Assembly: GCA_020205615.1 (NCBI GenBank)
Contig: CM035152.1
Coordinates: 149,844,166 to 149,908,165, forward strand
DNA length: 64,000 bases
Source: Panax quinquefolius
Taxonomy: Eukaryota; Streptophyta; Magnoliopsida; Apiales; Araliaceae
Direction of reading: 5' to 3'
The notes below the pieces were generated by a model. The model had not been told where the DNA came from. It did not search any database and saw nothing but the letters and a program-made list of their open reading frames with translations. Within the stretch, counting starts at the first letter, position 1; the number at the start of each line of letters is the position of its first letter. The position numbers and the translations under genes are program-made. Positions 8,936-21,866 of the stretch are shown here, piece by piece.

Positions 8936-11237
8936 TGTAACGCCCCAAATTCGGGTACTTGAAACCCTTATTCAGTGCTCACGATATAAAATGTTCAGAA
9001 TATAATAAGCATAAACTTAGTAAAATTATTACATCAAAGTTCTTCTAATCCCAAGTACGTAGACCTTTAAACGTTTATTACATGATAGTTTAATATTTAC
9101 AAACATGAAAACTATCTATTACATCAACTTTCAGCTATTTTATTATTTTTCCTTTTCCCTTGTCTTTTCCAGACCCTCTGCCCGAGTCTGCTCAGCTGAA
9201 AACATTTATAAATAAACAAGTATGAGCATTTAATTGATCAACAAGTAATTGCATTTTTTTAAGGCTCAACAAGAAATAAATGTTTTCTTTAAAGCATGCT
9301 TTGTCAGTGAATCAAAACTGTAAAGCAATAAATCTTGAATCATTCACATTTCTGGACTATCATAACAACATTGAATAACTGAGAGGTTTTAATACCATGA
9401 ACATATTTTTCTTTTCTTGAAAAGGTTCAATCAGAAATATTATCAGATGAACCGTCTTATCTTACGAGCACGTAGGGTGATCACTTTATGCCTGTATTGA
9501 TCAATACTATCTTTTCCGAACAATTTTATGTTCTACATCACCACTCCCGAGTGCAATAAAAATATCCCATTTAAGGGTATGTTCATTCTCAGTTTTAGAT
9601 TCCAACTACAACAATATAGCTGGACAGCTTAAATCATGGCACAATAATATTTCAAGACTTATTATAAAGAAATTGAAATATTTTACATCTGTGTCTGGCC
9701 AGAAGAAATGGCTTAGACTTCTTTGCAACCTGCTCATGTATATTGAATTTCATTTGATATACATGAAAATACATTACCCAATCTTTTGAAGATGATTGGA
9801 ATAAAAAGGTTATTCAACCTTATAATATTCATAAATAAGGAAAGACAGTTCAGAATTTAAAGAATCTGTCCACATATGAATAATCTCAGAATACTTGCTC
9901 AATAAAGAGTAAGATTTAGATACTTGCTTTGTTTGTAGACTATTTGTACAATTTCAACTTAACTTGTGTTTCTCATAGATCCTACACAATTATTTGCATT
10001 TACAAGCATATTAGCCAAATAGACAAGTCATATAGCATGTATGTTCACATATCACATAATCACAGTGATCATGTTTTTAGTTTATATTCTCATACTTGAG
10101 ATATTTATTTACATGTTTCAAATATCTCATTCATGTTCTTACAATAGCCTTTTCTTTCTTTTATAGGGTCTGACATAATTTCTGTTTATGAACCTTTCAT
10201 GATTTTAGTTCATATCTCTTTTACTTCTTTTGTTTTCTCTATTTAGCTAAATGGGTCTAGTAGCTCACTTACAGGCATTAACAGTTTCTTAACATTTTTT
10301 TCATGCTATTAGTCAATTATATTTGACTTTGTGGGATTTTAGTGTGGCTTCGCATTGCATTAGTGGTTAGCTAATAACTATTTCTGCAAATGTGCAGCGG
10401 TTTCAATATACGTCGAGCTGTTCCAAAACTGTCGTAGCAGTTACCTAACGTTATATGCCGCGCTTTGCGTGAGTTACAAAATTGAACCACCTGGCTTCTT
10501 TTTTTTACTATCATTAGCGACTTAAAGGCTTGCACTCTCAACAAGATTATTACACACGCCGCTTCTTTCCTGGGCAAAGCAGCCTAATTACCCCCCCAAA
10601 TTAGCTTACTTTTTACATAAGTTTCAACTCATTCTTTTTTAAAGCTTTTAAACTATACATGGAAATCAAATGAGACTTCCCATCTGCTAATTACCTCTTG
10701 TTGCCGGGTGGACCAACTGCTGCTGCCATGGGTAGTAGCTCTGTTCTTAATTAATGCCATTTTTGACTTTCTATTGGTAATTTATTTACAACCTTTATTA
10801 GAAAGTAAAATAGTACACCCACCTTTAAAATAACTTGCAAATTACAGTCATTACATATAGTATGCAAACCAAATTGGTGCCCAATCGGTTGATCTGCTCA
10901 CAAGACAAATAAGAAGACAACGCTAGTATTATTAGTCATTACTGCAGCAGCTATTTTATGACCAACCCAAACCACCCCAGCCCCTTCGTTTGCTTGCTAC
11001 ATTACCGTTGTTACACTTGTTATGTTTTTTTACTGCACCCAAGTTCCAGTAGGTTTTAGATGTGATAGCAACCCAAATAACAAAACATACGAAGTTCTCA
11101 GATTCAATATCTTAAGCTGCCCAAAATAGTTTGCCAACATAAGTTGACATACCAAAATCCCCCTTTTTGTTTTAGCTTAAAAAATTTATTTTTTATTCCA
11201 TTTAATAAGGCACAAACCTTTACTTACCGTTAAGCAT

Positions 11238-11292
<55 letters not shown>

Positions 11293-12443
11293 CCCAAGCT
11301 TTAATTCTTACTAATAAGCAATTGTTAAGCAAAATAGTCCATTGAGGAATTTTATCAAACACTTTACAGGCACTGTTTTGCAACACAAGTGTCATAACTA
11401 TTTATTTTCTTTAAAATCCCAGTTTAGTTCGCTTATTACTCCACAACCACCTATCTCCTTGTGCCTAAATTATATTCATAGCAGTCGATGCACAATCACA
11501 TGAATAATCAAGTAGTTGACAATCTAATTAATTTATTCTCTTCATAACATGCAATACTTTTGATAAAACATTTATATCAAATAGAAAAATCCCACTGCTA
11601 ATGGTTACATTGCTTTATAAAATCAAATCAATAGCACACCTTCCCAATTAACCCGTAGCAATTTCCATAACCATTAATTAGTGCATCTTAAACATCTTAA
11701 AGTAAATATATATAGCAGAGATGCATTACCTTTCTAAGCCTTGATTTCTGAATTAGTTGGTTGCAACCTAAATACTTCTCGAAGTTTCTCCCACTTGATA
11801 AGCGTGCCCTTCCCTTAGTTAACAACTACCAAAGAAAGCTTTCCCAAAACTAATGTAACATAAAGCGCCTAACAATTTTTTTCTTTTAACAACATAGAGC
11901 CTATTACTTGAACATGAACTGGAGAAGGGTTATAAGGTATCTAAGTTCTGATATCTTTATCAGAGATTTATACTTGAGGAGTATATACGTGATTAATACG
12001 TTTGTAGGCTAACTGGGTAGTTAAGGCTATGTTTCCAATTAAATGTCAACTCCTCCTTTAGTATAAACACCTGGTCGGATGATTAGCCACTTGCTAATTC
12101 TATTTTATTTTATTTTTAACTGCTAAGCTTAGATTTAAGGCAGTGTTTGGCAAGAACAAGAAATTACCTCCCTTTCTGTACTTATTGCACCACATATAAC
12201 GTATTTTAGATATACCAAAATGCATTTCAAAATTTTGGATAAAATATCTATAAATCATTTTTCGTCAAAGTAGAGGGTAACTACTAAATATAATAAATAT
12301 CAATTATTATATTTGACATATCATCACATCACATATATTATACTACACATAATAATATATGCAATATATATAACACATACTTAAATAAAAATATTCTGAT
12401 AAACTCTTAGTTTATTTATTCAGGAAAAATGCGATTCGCTACA
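8936..12443 (-). repeat. R1 3' LTR (intact copy, 3508 bp)
   Basis: Runs from TGTAACGCCCC to GCTACA and matches the split right LTR throughout. It retains about 450 bp (around 9085-9535) missing from the right copy and carries a longer TA microsatellite. Short open frames inside (for example 10371-10577 and 11186-11395) are chance. Confidence 0.9.
11240..11291. repeat. TA microsatellite in R1 left LTR
   Basis: About 26 TA units. The corresponding site in the right LTR (57846-57860) has about 8 units. The two LTRs were identical at insertion, so the difference arose later by slippage. Confidence 0.9.
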
Positions 12444-12456
12444 TTTTCTCTCCCTT
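12444..12456 (-). promoter_or_regulatory. R1 polypurine tract
   Basis: AAGGGAGAGAAAA on the minus strand, directly abutting the 3' LTR. This is the expected primer site for plus-strand DNA synthesis. Confidence 0.8.
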
Positions 12457-12490
12457 ATAAAGATTTCGTCCTCAGAATCGAAAAGTACAA

Positions 12491-15352
12491 TTACCCGAAC
12501 AAATGTGGATAATTCTTTTTCATTCTTTCCTCTAACTCCCACGTTGCTTCTTCAATGTTGTGGTTTTTCCACAATACCTTTACTGAAGGTATTGTCTTAT
12601 TTCGTAAAATTTGCTCTTTCCTATCCAATATTTGCACAGGAACCTCTTCGTAGGTTAAATCTTTCTCAAATTGGATAAGCTCATATTCTATCACATGTTT
12701 ATAATCTGGTTTATATGGCCGTAAAACTGACACGCGAAACACATTATGAACATGCTCTAATTCCGGAGGTAAAGCTACTTCATAAGCTACCTCTCCCAGT
12801 TTTCTCAAAACTTTAAATGGTCCTATAAAATGAGGACTTAACTTTCCTTTCTTTCCGAAATATATCTTCCCTTTCCAGGGAGATATTTTCAGAAACACAT
12901 GCGATCCAACTTCAAAATCTCTTTTCTGTCTGTGCAAATCTGCATACTTCTTCTGGCGATCTTGAGCCCCTATTAGTAGCATTCGTATCAACTTAACTAC
13001 TTCCCCAGTTTGTTGTACTAGTTTGGGACCAAGTAGACGACGTTCGCCCACTTCATCCCAACACAAGGGTGTTTTGCATTTTCTTCCATACAATGCTTCA
13101 TAAGGCGGCATGTCTATACTAGCATGATAACTGCTTTTGTATGCAAATTCTATCAGAAGTAAGTAATCGTCCCAACTTCCCTTGAAGTCCATAACACATG
13201 CACGTAGCATATCCTCCGTAGTCTCAGATTGTTCTTTCACAGTCCGTCCCATCCGTCTGTGGATGATATAGTCAGACTTAATCTTAATCGCTGTTCGCTT
13301 GGATGTTCTTGTAAGCTTCTCCAAAAATTTAAAGTAAATCTTGGATCTCTGTATGAAACAATGGATACTGGCACTCCATGTCGGGAAATAATCTCCTTGA
13401 TGTAGAGATTAGCTAACTGATCTAGATTATATCTGATCTTGATTGGCAAAAAGTGTGCCGATTTTGTTAATCGATCAATTATAACCCAAATCGCATCAAA
13501 CCCCTTTTGCGTCCTTGGGAGTCCTACCACAAAATCCATTGTAATATGCTCCCATTTCCATTCAGGAATTTCCAATGGCTGTAATAGACCACTAGGTTTT
13601 TGATGTTCAGTTTTTACTCGTTGACAAGTTAAACATCTGCTAATATACTCTGCAACCTCTCTTTTCATATTTGGCCACCAGAAATATTGTCGGAGGTCTT
13701 GATACATTTTTGTACTGCCGGGATGAATGGTGTATCTTGAACAATGAGCTTCTTGTAGTATTTCTTCTTTCAGTTCCAGTTTTGTTGGAACCCAAAATCT
13801 TCCTTCAAATCTAATAATTCCATCCTTATCGATGTTAAACTTTCCTTCTTTTCCTGATGAGATTTTCTCTTTCAATTTCTTACATTCCCTATCTTTAACT
13901 TGCGCTTCTTTGATTCTATCCAAAAGAGTTGAGCAAGTCTCTATTGAATACAACTTTTCATCTGATTCTTGTGGAAGTTTAACTTCTAATTCCATTCTTT
14001 CCATAGCTTTCACTAATTCAGCTTGAGCTGTCATCAACATCAATTTCTCGCGACCTTTCTTGCTTAAAGCGTCAGCTACCACATTTTCCTTACCTGGGTG
14101 ATAAAGGATTTCACAATCATAATCCTTAATCAATTCCAGCCATCTTCTTTGTCTCATATTTAGCTCCTTCTGTGTGAAAACATATTTCAGACTTTTATGA
14201 TCTGTATATATTTCACATTTTTCTCCATACAAGTAGTGCCTCCAAATTTTTAAAGCAAATACCACGGCTGCTAATTCTAAATCGTGAGTAGATATCCTTT
14301 CTCATAATCCTTTAGCTGCCGTGATGCATATGCAATAACCTTCCCATGCTGCATAAGGACACATCCCAAGCCTTTATGTGAGGTGTCACTATATACCACA
14401 AAATTCCCTGTTTCATCGGGTAATGACAACACTGGAGAATTACTCAATCTTTTCTTGAGTTCTTGAAAACTTTCTTCACATTTCTCATTCCATACAAATT
14501 TCACTGTCTTCCTTGTCAGGTTAGTTAACGGGGTGGCTATCTTTGAAAAAATTTGAATGAATCTCTGATAATATCTCACTAACCCTAAGAAGCTACGCAC
14601 TTCAGTAGGCGTCTTCGGTTGTTCCCAGTTCATAACTACTTCTACTTTCGCTGGATCCACAGATAATCCATCTTTGTCAATCACGTGACCCAAAAATTGA
14701 ACTCTTTCTAGCCAGAATTCACATTTACTGAATTTCGCATATAACTTTTCTTTTCTTAGTGTTTTCAACACTATTCTCAAATGGTCAGTATGATCATTCT
14801 GTGTCTTGGAATAGATCAGAATATCATCTATGAATACTACCACAAACTTATCCGAGTATGGTTTGAATATTCTGTTCATCATATCCATGAATGTAGCTGG
14901 TGCATTCGTTAATCCAAAAGACATAACCAAAAACTCGTAGTGACTATAACGAGTCTGGAATGCTGTCTTTGGAACATCTTCATCTCTTACCTTCAACTGA
15001 TGGTATCCAGTTCTCAGGTCTATCTTTGAAAACTATTTTGCCCCTTTCAGTTGATCAAAAAGATCGTCGATCTTGGGCAAAGGATATTTGTTCTTGATCG
15101 TCACTTTTTTTTTAACTCTCTATAGTCAATACAAAGTCTTAACGATCCATCTTTCTTCTTTACAAACAACACAGGTGCTCCCCAAAGAGATGCACTAGGT
15201 CGAATGTATTTCTTATCCAGCAATTCCTGCAATTGTATCATCAATTCCTTCATTTCTACAGGAGCCATTCTGTACGGTGCTTTTGAAATTGGTGTCGTAC
15301 CAGGTACCAGATCAATAACGAATTCTATTTCTCTGTCTGGCGGAAGGCCTGG
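12491..15352 (-). pseudogene. R1 pol, RT-RNase H-integrase-chromodomain part
   Basis: Reading leftward: RT N-terminus (15000-15352), RT core with [10 protein letters not shown] (14277-14996), RNase H (about 13960-14265), integrase (about 13000-13960) and a chromodomain-like tail ending NYPHLFG at 12491. The integrase zinc motif HCSRYTIH...CLTC is intact. Damage seen: an expanded A run after DYREL (about 15105-15113) shifts the frame; a TAG replaces an aromatic codon before FSKID (about 15032); a base is lost near 14290 in the RNase H YPTHDL region; the catalytic Asp of the SDRDP motif is Tyr (codon 13351-13353); and a deletion/frameshift around 13240-13320 removes part of the AYHPQTDGQSERT region. 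The ORFs at 13237-14265 and 12491-13324 are two frames of the same integrase. S1 separates this part from protease. Confidence 0.92.
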
Positions 15353-15357
15353 TAACT

Positions 15358-17809
15358 TGTGACGCCCCCAAAATTAGGTATACATCACCCATCTTGGGTC
15401 GCCACTTACATGGTACAGAAATTTATATACAACTTATTAACATAGTATGTGTATTGTCAATACTGACATAAACTGTGAGTTTAAATACAAATATCGCCTA
15501 CTAGATATTATACAAACTCAAACAAAAGTCCTCATTACAATTATTATCACACTATTTCACGTAATAGTGAGGACTACTAATGCTATCTTCGTGACCATCA
15601 CTGCTTCCCAACTCGTCCCAAATTATATTCTCATTTCACAAGAGAAAACGTTGAAAGAAAGGGTGAGCTCAACTAGCCCAAAGAAGAAATATTATGACTA
15701 AGATAATGCGTAATAAATTATCAATAGTCTTCAACAATGTTAAACCGATAAAATACAATAGACAACCACCTTTTAATCTGCAATGAATATCATTCCATTA
15801 AAAGAGTCAAGTAGAAAATAAAATCTACTATCTTTTATGATTTTAAAAGGTTTTTCATCATTTGTTATAGTGAGACTCGACTTTAATAAATAATCCACAT
15901 CATCGAATCACCCCGCACTACTACCAAGGATATTCTTAAGTATCACGATCACAATTATTCCCGCACTACGGGCAAGAATAGTTGTGTATTCATTAATGGT
16001 CATGATCATGCCAACAACTCATCCATCAATGCACTACTACCAATTTGAGGAATTTTAATCACATCATTTGTAACATTACGGTCCATGATTACGCCTCGAA
16101 TAATCCTCGGTCATAATCATACCAAGTCCATCCATGCTCTACAGGCCACAGGATGACTTTAAAAAAAAAAAAAATATAAACATGAGGATGATGACAATGA
16201 TATAAGAATTCAATAAAACAAGTTCAAGAATTATTTTATCCAGAAATTATTAACGTCCAAATTGTCAACATGATAATCGCTTTGTAGAGTAAAATTCAAG
16301 AATGATCGGAAGAATATTTCCGTGAAAGATATCTTTGGATGAAACGCAAATATCAAGGATATTCTACTAATTTCATGGAGTATAGAAGTCAAAGTTTTAA
16401 CCAATCGGGTATAATAAAGAATGGAATAACAAAAGAAATCACCATGCATGCGGTACTTGCGATAGACAAAGTTATTCCAATGAATAATAATAACGGAACC
16501 AGGTCGTGAAAATTCACACCGACGGGATGTTCTAACGAGAATAATAAAGATGGAACCAGATCCGGTGTAAAACACATGAGATAGGATATTCAACAGAATG
16601 ATAAAGATTTTAACCAGTCCTAAATTGTAAAACACATGCATGTGGATGTTCCAACAGAATAATAAAAAAGCGGAACCAGTCCGGTGTAAAACACATGTAT
16701 GTGGATGTTCCAATGAATAATAGAAGAATGTCACCAAGTATAGGGTAAATCACAGACATATCTGTTATTCCAATGAATAAATAAGCAATGGAATAACATA
16801 AGGATTTCACCAAGTATAGGGTATGCCACTTGATATCAGGTTATGTATAGGGTATGCCACTTTTACAAAGTTATTCAATGTAATAATAGTGAATGGAATA
16901 ATGTAAGTTCTCTTCAAAGAAAGAATAACACCCTTACCGTAAAAAGAACCTAATATAGAAGTAGTGAAGTAGCGGAATACTCTTCTTCTTTCTATAACTT
17001 TCTCTCTATAGCTTCTCTCTATAATTTCTCTCTGTAGTTTCAAATGAATTAAATAAAGAAAATAATGAAGGAATGAGCTTCTATTTATAGGAAAATGGAA
17101 TGCATAAGAACTAATCCATGAAACTGGTCTAGATTGATTTACTTTAATCGGACGGTCCATATTTAAAGAAAAATCTTTTAAATAAAATATAATATATTCT
17201 ATTTATATAAAAACATTTTACTATGCAAACACTATGCAATACTATGCAAAACACTTATGCAAAAACACTATGCAATACTATGCATAATAAAATATAATAT
17301 ATTCTATTTATAGAATAACTTTAATAAAGTATTCTATTTTATATAAAAAGATGTTTTAAATAAAACAAAACGTCATTATCGCTATAATAATTCATATTAT
17401 TAATCGACAATAATGGAATCAAACCGAGTGACTTCTCACATAAGCATCAATAATCAATACCGTAATCTTCTTATGCAACCACACGTATTCATTGTACTTT
17501 TACTACCGAAGTAGTTCAACAAGAACCACTGTGAAAACTTCCGCCGTTATTTCAATAAAATATTTTTGTTTTTTCTCAATCCGATAATAATTACATTGTG
17601 GGGTCCACCAATGATTGAGCCGTTGTGCGAATATTCCTCGCTAAACCGAATATTCCCCGACCAATCGAATATAATATAACCACTTGCATACTTTGCAAAA
17701 TTTATAAATATTACCCACAACTATAACATTATATCAAATTATTCCATAATATTCAAAAATAATATTTATAGAAAATTCATCTTTATTTATTAAAAGCTGG
17801 GGTCTTACA
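15358..17809 (-). mobile_element. S1: solo LTR of a chromovirus, 2452 bp
   Basis: Starts TGTGACGCCCCC and ends GGGGTCTTACA, with an exact 5-bp target duplication TAACT at 15353-15357 and 17810-17814. It interrupts R1 between protease and RT (the [12 protein letters not shown] region). There is no internal coding region, so it arose by LTR-LTR recombination. Sequence and ends match the LTRs of R3 and R6. Long overlapping minus-strand open frames at 16231-17160 lie in its tandem repeats and are not genes. Confidence 0.88.
16385..16860. repeat. Minisatellite in S1 LTR
   Basis: Roughly 60-bp units built around ATTCCAA-N-AATAATAAAGA-N-GGAAC and CACATGCATGTGG, about seven diverged copies. Related arrays occur in the LTRs of R2, R3 and R4. 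Confidence 0.7.
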
Positions 17810-17814
17810 TAACT

Positions 17815-18447
17815 TGTCAGGGAAAATATCTACAAACTCATTTACTACCACAATGTCTTCTATCTTCGCCCCTTTTTGCTGAGTGTCTATCACGTATGTG
17901 AGATCACCCATACAACCTTTTTGTAACAACTTCTTTGCTTGCATCATCGTTAAGCATCGTGACTGCTTTGGTGATTTACTGCCGTAAAACACAACCTTTG
18001 GTTGCTTTGTAGGTTTAAAACTCACAGATTTTCTTTGGCAATCGATGGTTGCTCCATGATTGAACAACCAATCCATTCCTAAAATAATGTCAAATTCCCC
18101 GAGTTGAATCGGAAGTAGGTCTACTGTAAGTTCACGTTCTCCTATATTAACGCAACAATCCTTATAGACATGCTCTACAGGAATCACTTCCTTATTAGCC
18201 ACTTCATATTCATGGGTATTTCTAAATTCAATTAGGGCATTGCTATGCGCTTAGCGAATTCATGTGATACAAAAGAACAGGTTGCCCCAGAATCAAATAA
18301 TACAAAAGCATTAATATTGTTGATTGGGACAATACCTGAAACCACATCCTTAGATGTTACCGCATCCTTTACCGTCATATTGAAGGTTCTGGCAGTTGGC
18401 TTATTTGGTGTAGCAGTGCCTATTGTAAACGCTTTAGTGCCACTGTT
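17815..18447 (-). pseudogene. R1 aspartic protease region
   Basis: On the minus strand, LFDSGATCSFVS (about 18270-18303) is the retropepsin active site in its DSGA form. It is followed by LGEFDIILGMDWLFNHGATIDC, the typical flap and C-terminal segment, then IDTQQKGAKIEDIVVVNEFVDIFPDKL leading into RT. A stop or frameshift lies near 18236 between the active site and the rest. The 3' side is cut by S1, so the last codons of the long ORF at 17783-18202 are S1 sequence. Confidence 0.85.
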
Positions 18448-19547
18448 TCATTTACCACTGCTTCCTCCCTCAGCTCCTTTCTTCGGACAATTTCTGGCAA
18501 AGTGATCCATCGATCCACAAACATAACACCCATAATTTTTCTTTGGATTTGGATAGTTAGGAGAAATGTGTCCCTCCTGTCCACACTTGTAACAAACTGT
18601 CTGCCCTTTTAGACAAATACCCAAATGATTCTTTCCACATTTCTTGCACGCTTCTATTTTCTTCTTGCTGTCCACCTTGAACACTGCTCGTGTTCCCAAC
18701 ATTATTCCATTTCCTTTTCTTATTCCACTTGCTAGTACCCTCTGGGTTAACCAATCCTTCAGACTGTCCTTTATTCTTCTTATCTTTATTATACCTACCT
18801 GCTGTTTCGCTACCACTTTCTGCTATTATTGCTTTCTCAAGGAGAGCGGCATAAGTTCCTATCTGTAATACTGACAACTTGTTGTAGATCCAAGGCTTCA
18901 AGCCTAACTCAAACCGTCTTACTTATCGTTCTTCTATATTCATTTGATGTGGAGAGAATCATGCCAACTCATTGAACTTGGCTGCATACTCAGATACAGT
19001 CATATCACCTTGTTTAAGATCAAGGAATCGGACTTTCATTCCGCTTTGCATTCCAAGAGGAAATTAATTTTCAAAGAAAAGTTTCTTAAATTTGGACCAC
19101 CTTATTACACCTGTACCGGCTCTTGTTTTATTCGCTTCCCACCAAAAATTTGCTTCCCCTTTCAGCATATAGGCAGCAAATGAAGTTTTCTGCTCCCTAC
19201 TTACTCTGGCTATCTCAAAGGCTTTCTCCATTTCTTGAATCCATGACTAAGCCTCAATTGGTTCGGTAGTCCCTCTAAACTTAGGAGGTCCTACACTTTT
19301 AAAATCTTTGAAGCTAGCCATGTGAACATCTGGTGGTGGTGGTGGAACATTCACATCAGGTGGTGGAGCATTCCTGTTTTGAAAAGCTTCCATCATAAAA
19401 CTTGCAAATTGCTGCATAGGATTCTCTTGGACCTCATTCCTATTTTCATTTTCAATATGAACCTCTTCATTTCTATTTTCAGTGTTAGGTTCCTCATTAA
19501 CATTTCTTCGCACCCTAGGTACTCTTCCTCCTCTAATTCGGGTGGCA
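18448..19547 (-). pseudogene. R1 gag (capsid and zinc knuckles)
   Basis: The N-terminal part (19247-19540) is polar and proline-rich, then reads FKSVGPPKFRGTTEPIEA. The gag core follows (about 18902-19246: FAAYMLKGEANFWWEANK, then DLKQGDMTVSEYAAKFNEL) with at least three in-frame stops. The C-terminal region (18448-18901) has two CCHC knuckles: CYKCGQEGHISPNY, where the last Cys has become Tyr, and the intact CYVCGSMDHFARNC. Gag would form the particle and bind the RNA genome. Element M1 lies immediately upstream, so the original start is uncertain. Confidence 0.88.
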
Positions 19548-19556
19548 TTTTTATCT

Positions 19557-20905
19557 AGGGAGAAGGGTCAAAAATGCCCCTGACTTTTACCGCGATGTCT
19601 ACTGAGCACCCTATACTTTTTTTTGTCCAAAAATACCCCTAACGTTACAATTTTTGGGTCGATTATACCCCTGCCGTTGACGGACATGCCAAATAGACTA
19701 ACATCCGTCCAAATTGCTTACGTGACTGCCACATGAAAATACTAAAAATACTAATTAAAAAAATACTAAATACTAATTAAAAAAATATTAAAATATTAAT
19801 TAAAAAAATACTAAAATACTAAAAAAAATCAAATTAAAAAAATACTAAAATACTAAAATTTAAATTATTTTGTTAATTAAAAAAAATACTAAAATACGAA
19901 AATTATTTTACTAAATATTAGTATTATATATTTTTTACATACTAAAATACTAATTACATATTTACATCAAATACTAAAATACTAATTAAAAAATATTAAA
20001 TATTTATAAGTTTTTTATAAATAAAAATATTTTTATGAAATGTAAGGATTAAGGAATATATACTATTTTAACAATTATTAAATCAAGAAGATGAACAAAG
20101 AATCCATCCTTAAACCCCAATTAGCTTCCTCCGCTTCAATCCGATCAAAAGGAGCGTTAATGCCATGGCCACAACAAAAGGAGAAGCAATGCACCACGGC
20201 CATCGATCAAAGCCCACCAGAAAGAGCAAAGCCAGTGAGTGTCGGTGCCTGCTTATCAATGGCGGTGGTAGATCGGGTGGAAGCCATGGGCGTCGGTTAC
20301 GAGTAGCAGCAGCAGCCATGGTCGTGGACTATGCCCTCGCCGCTGACCTCGGTCTTGACCGACTCGTTATCTATGATTTCTTTTCAAATTTGTGATTTCT
20401 TTTCAAATTGAGAGTATCTATGATTTCTTTTTTGTTGGTTGCTGAAATGGATTGGGTGGATCTGTATGTATATGTGGTGAATTTGTTGGTGATGATCTGA
20501 ATTTTATTGGTAGATTATACGGATCTGAATTTTGTTCATGGTGTTGATGTTCCTAGTGGAGATATTAGATGGTGGTGGTGGTGGACTGGTGGTGGAGTGG
20601 GTGGTTTTATTAATAAATAAAATTTATTAATAAAATACACATAATAAATAAATTATCAAATATATATAAAATATTGTTTTTATACACATAAGATGGTACA
20701 GTAGCATTTTTTATTTTAATTATTTGACACGTCAGCAAAATATGTCCAACTGTTAACTCCGTTTGTCTATTTGGCATGTCTGTCAATGGCAGGGGTACAA
20801 TCGACCCAAAAATTATAACGTTAGGGGTATTTTTGGACAAAAAAAAGTATAGGGTGCTCGGTAGACATTGCGATAAAAGTCAGGGGTATTTTTGAACCTT
20901 CTCCC
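19557..20905. mobile_element. M1: non-autonomous Mutator-like element (candidate Pack-MULE), 1349 bp
   Basis: Terminal inverted repeats of about 145 bp begin GGGAGAAGGGTCAAAAATG at the left and GGGAGAAGGTTCAAAAATA on the opposite strand at the right. They stay highly similar to the AATAGAC segment. An exact 9-bp direct repeat TTTTTATCT flanks it (19548-19556 and 20906-20914), as expected for Mutator-like elements. It has no transposase. The interior is a run of ACTAAAATA-type AT-rich repeats, then a GC-rich block (see 20088-20400). It sits in the R1 leader/gag start, so it arrived after R1. Confidence 0.85.
20088..20400. other. GC-rich cargo segment inside M1
   Basis: This block is clearly richer in G+C than the AT-rich DNA around it. 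It has open frames on both strands (plus 20091-20306 and 20165-20395; minus 20110-20319). None shows a domain I recognise. High GC between Mutator-type TIRs is the hallmark of captured host gene fragments, but here it is only a candidate; the parent gene and strand are unknown. Confidence 0.45.
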
Positions 20906-20914
20906 TTTTTATCT

Positions 20915-21284
20915 GCTTAATACCATTTAGTATTATTAAACCATTTATTATATGAACATTCATACCAAATGTAAAGCAATAACATTCATAACAAACATAT
21001 TTAATATTATTATATATTAAACATGTTCTTACATGTGCCTTGATCATTTCTATCATTGTTAGCTCTTCTGGCTATTACATATGTCATAGCATTCACATTT
21101 ACTATTTACATAACATTTTTGTCTTCATTCACATTTACTAATCCTTAACCATTATCAGGTTAAGATTCCCAAAAGATATCCCCATAGAGCTACCAAAAGT
21201 GGGATACAATTACATCCTACACATACTAACACATTTACAATATTATCATAGATACACATGCCATATAAATCTCCAGACTGACAC
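20915..21284. other. R1 leader, non-coding part
   Basis: AT-rich sequence of the R1 internal region between M1 and the extra ORF. No motif recognised beyond the M1 target duplication at its left edge. Confidence 0.5.
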
Positions 21285-21866
21285 TCAAATATCCCTATCC
21301 CGCACTGGAACGATGGAACGCACTCGCTCCTCCTCAGTGATGGCCATGACTCTGGCTCGCGAGATGGAATATCTAGACTGTCCTAGCTCCTGAGGGTAAT
21401 TCCAGATAGCTGTCTGGACTCTCTCCATGGAATGAGTATATAGAAAACTCATCATTTCCTTCTGTTTCTTGCACTCATCCAATCGACCCTCCAAATGGTG
21501 AATATATCCATTAAAGGCTAACATAATGTTCTCCATTCCATGTCGTTCTTCATGCAATCCCTGGATTTTCCCTTCCGTATTCTGGACCCTATCTTCAGAC
21601 ACTTGGAGCTTGGCCAACAATTCATTTTTCTGATCCAGTAAATAGTGAGCCATTGCCCCGAGTTGTATCATTACTTCTTCCATTTCATTTTGTTGAGGTC
21701 CATCATCTGGTACCTCATTAATTTCTTTTGCTGGATCTTCCTCCTCTTCTTCTATAGGTTCTGGATCTAAATCTATCACTTGCACTGGGGCTACTGGTGG
21801 TAGAGTGATCTGTTCCTCAATAAAGACTAGTTCTTCCTGAATCTCTGACATCCTATACACGAACAA
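21285..21866 (-). CDS. Extra ORF of R1 between PBS and gag, acidic coiled-coil-like protein
   Basis: An uninterrupted 193-codon frame in the sense direction of R1. A likely start is the second Met (21851, MSEIQEELVFIEE) rather than the first at 21866. The N-terminal third is acidic and proline-containing (around IDLDPEPIEEEEEDP). The middle, about residues 65-150, is rich in Leu, Gln and Glu with heptad-like spacing (LLDQKNELLAKLQVSEDRV and on), suggesting a coiled coil. The C-terminus is basic (SISRARVMAITEEERVRS). No enzyme motif is seen. It lies where gag leader sequence is expected and is intact although gag and pol are broken. It is not a recognisable gag, and I do not know a function. 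Confidence 0.55.
   Translation of the reverse strand: MFVYRMSEIQEELVFIEEQITLPPVAPVQVIDLDPEPIEEEEEDPAKEINEVPDDGPQQNEMEEVMIQLGAMAHYLLDQKNELLAKLQVSEDRVQNTEGKIQGLHEERHGMENIMLAFNGYIHHLEGRLDECKKQKEMMSFLYTHSMERVQTAIWNYPQELGQSRYSISRARVMAITEEERVRSIVPVRDRDI

Noticed and set aside
16231..17160. Several overlapping minus-strand open frames
   Set aside because: Fall in the minisatellite of solo LTR S1; repetitive composition and no domain.
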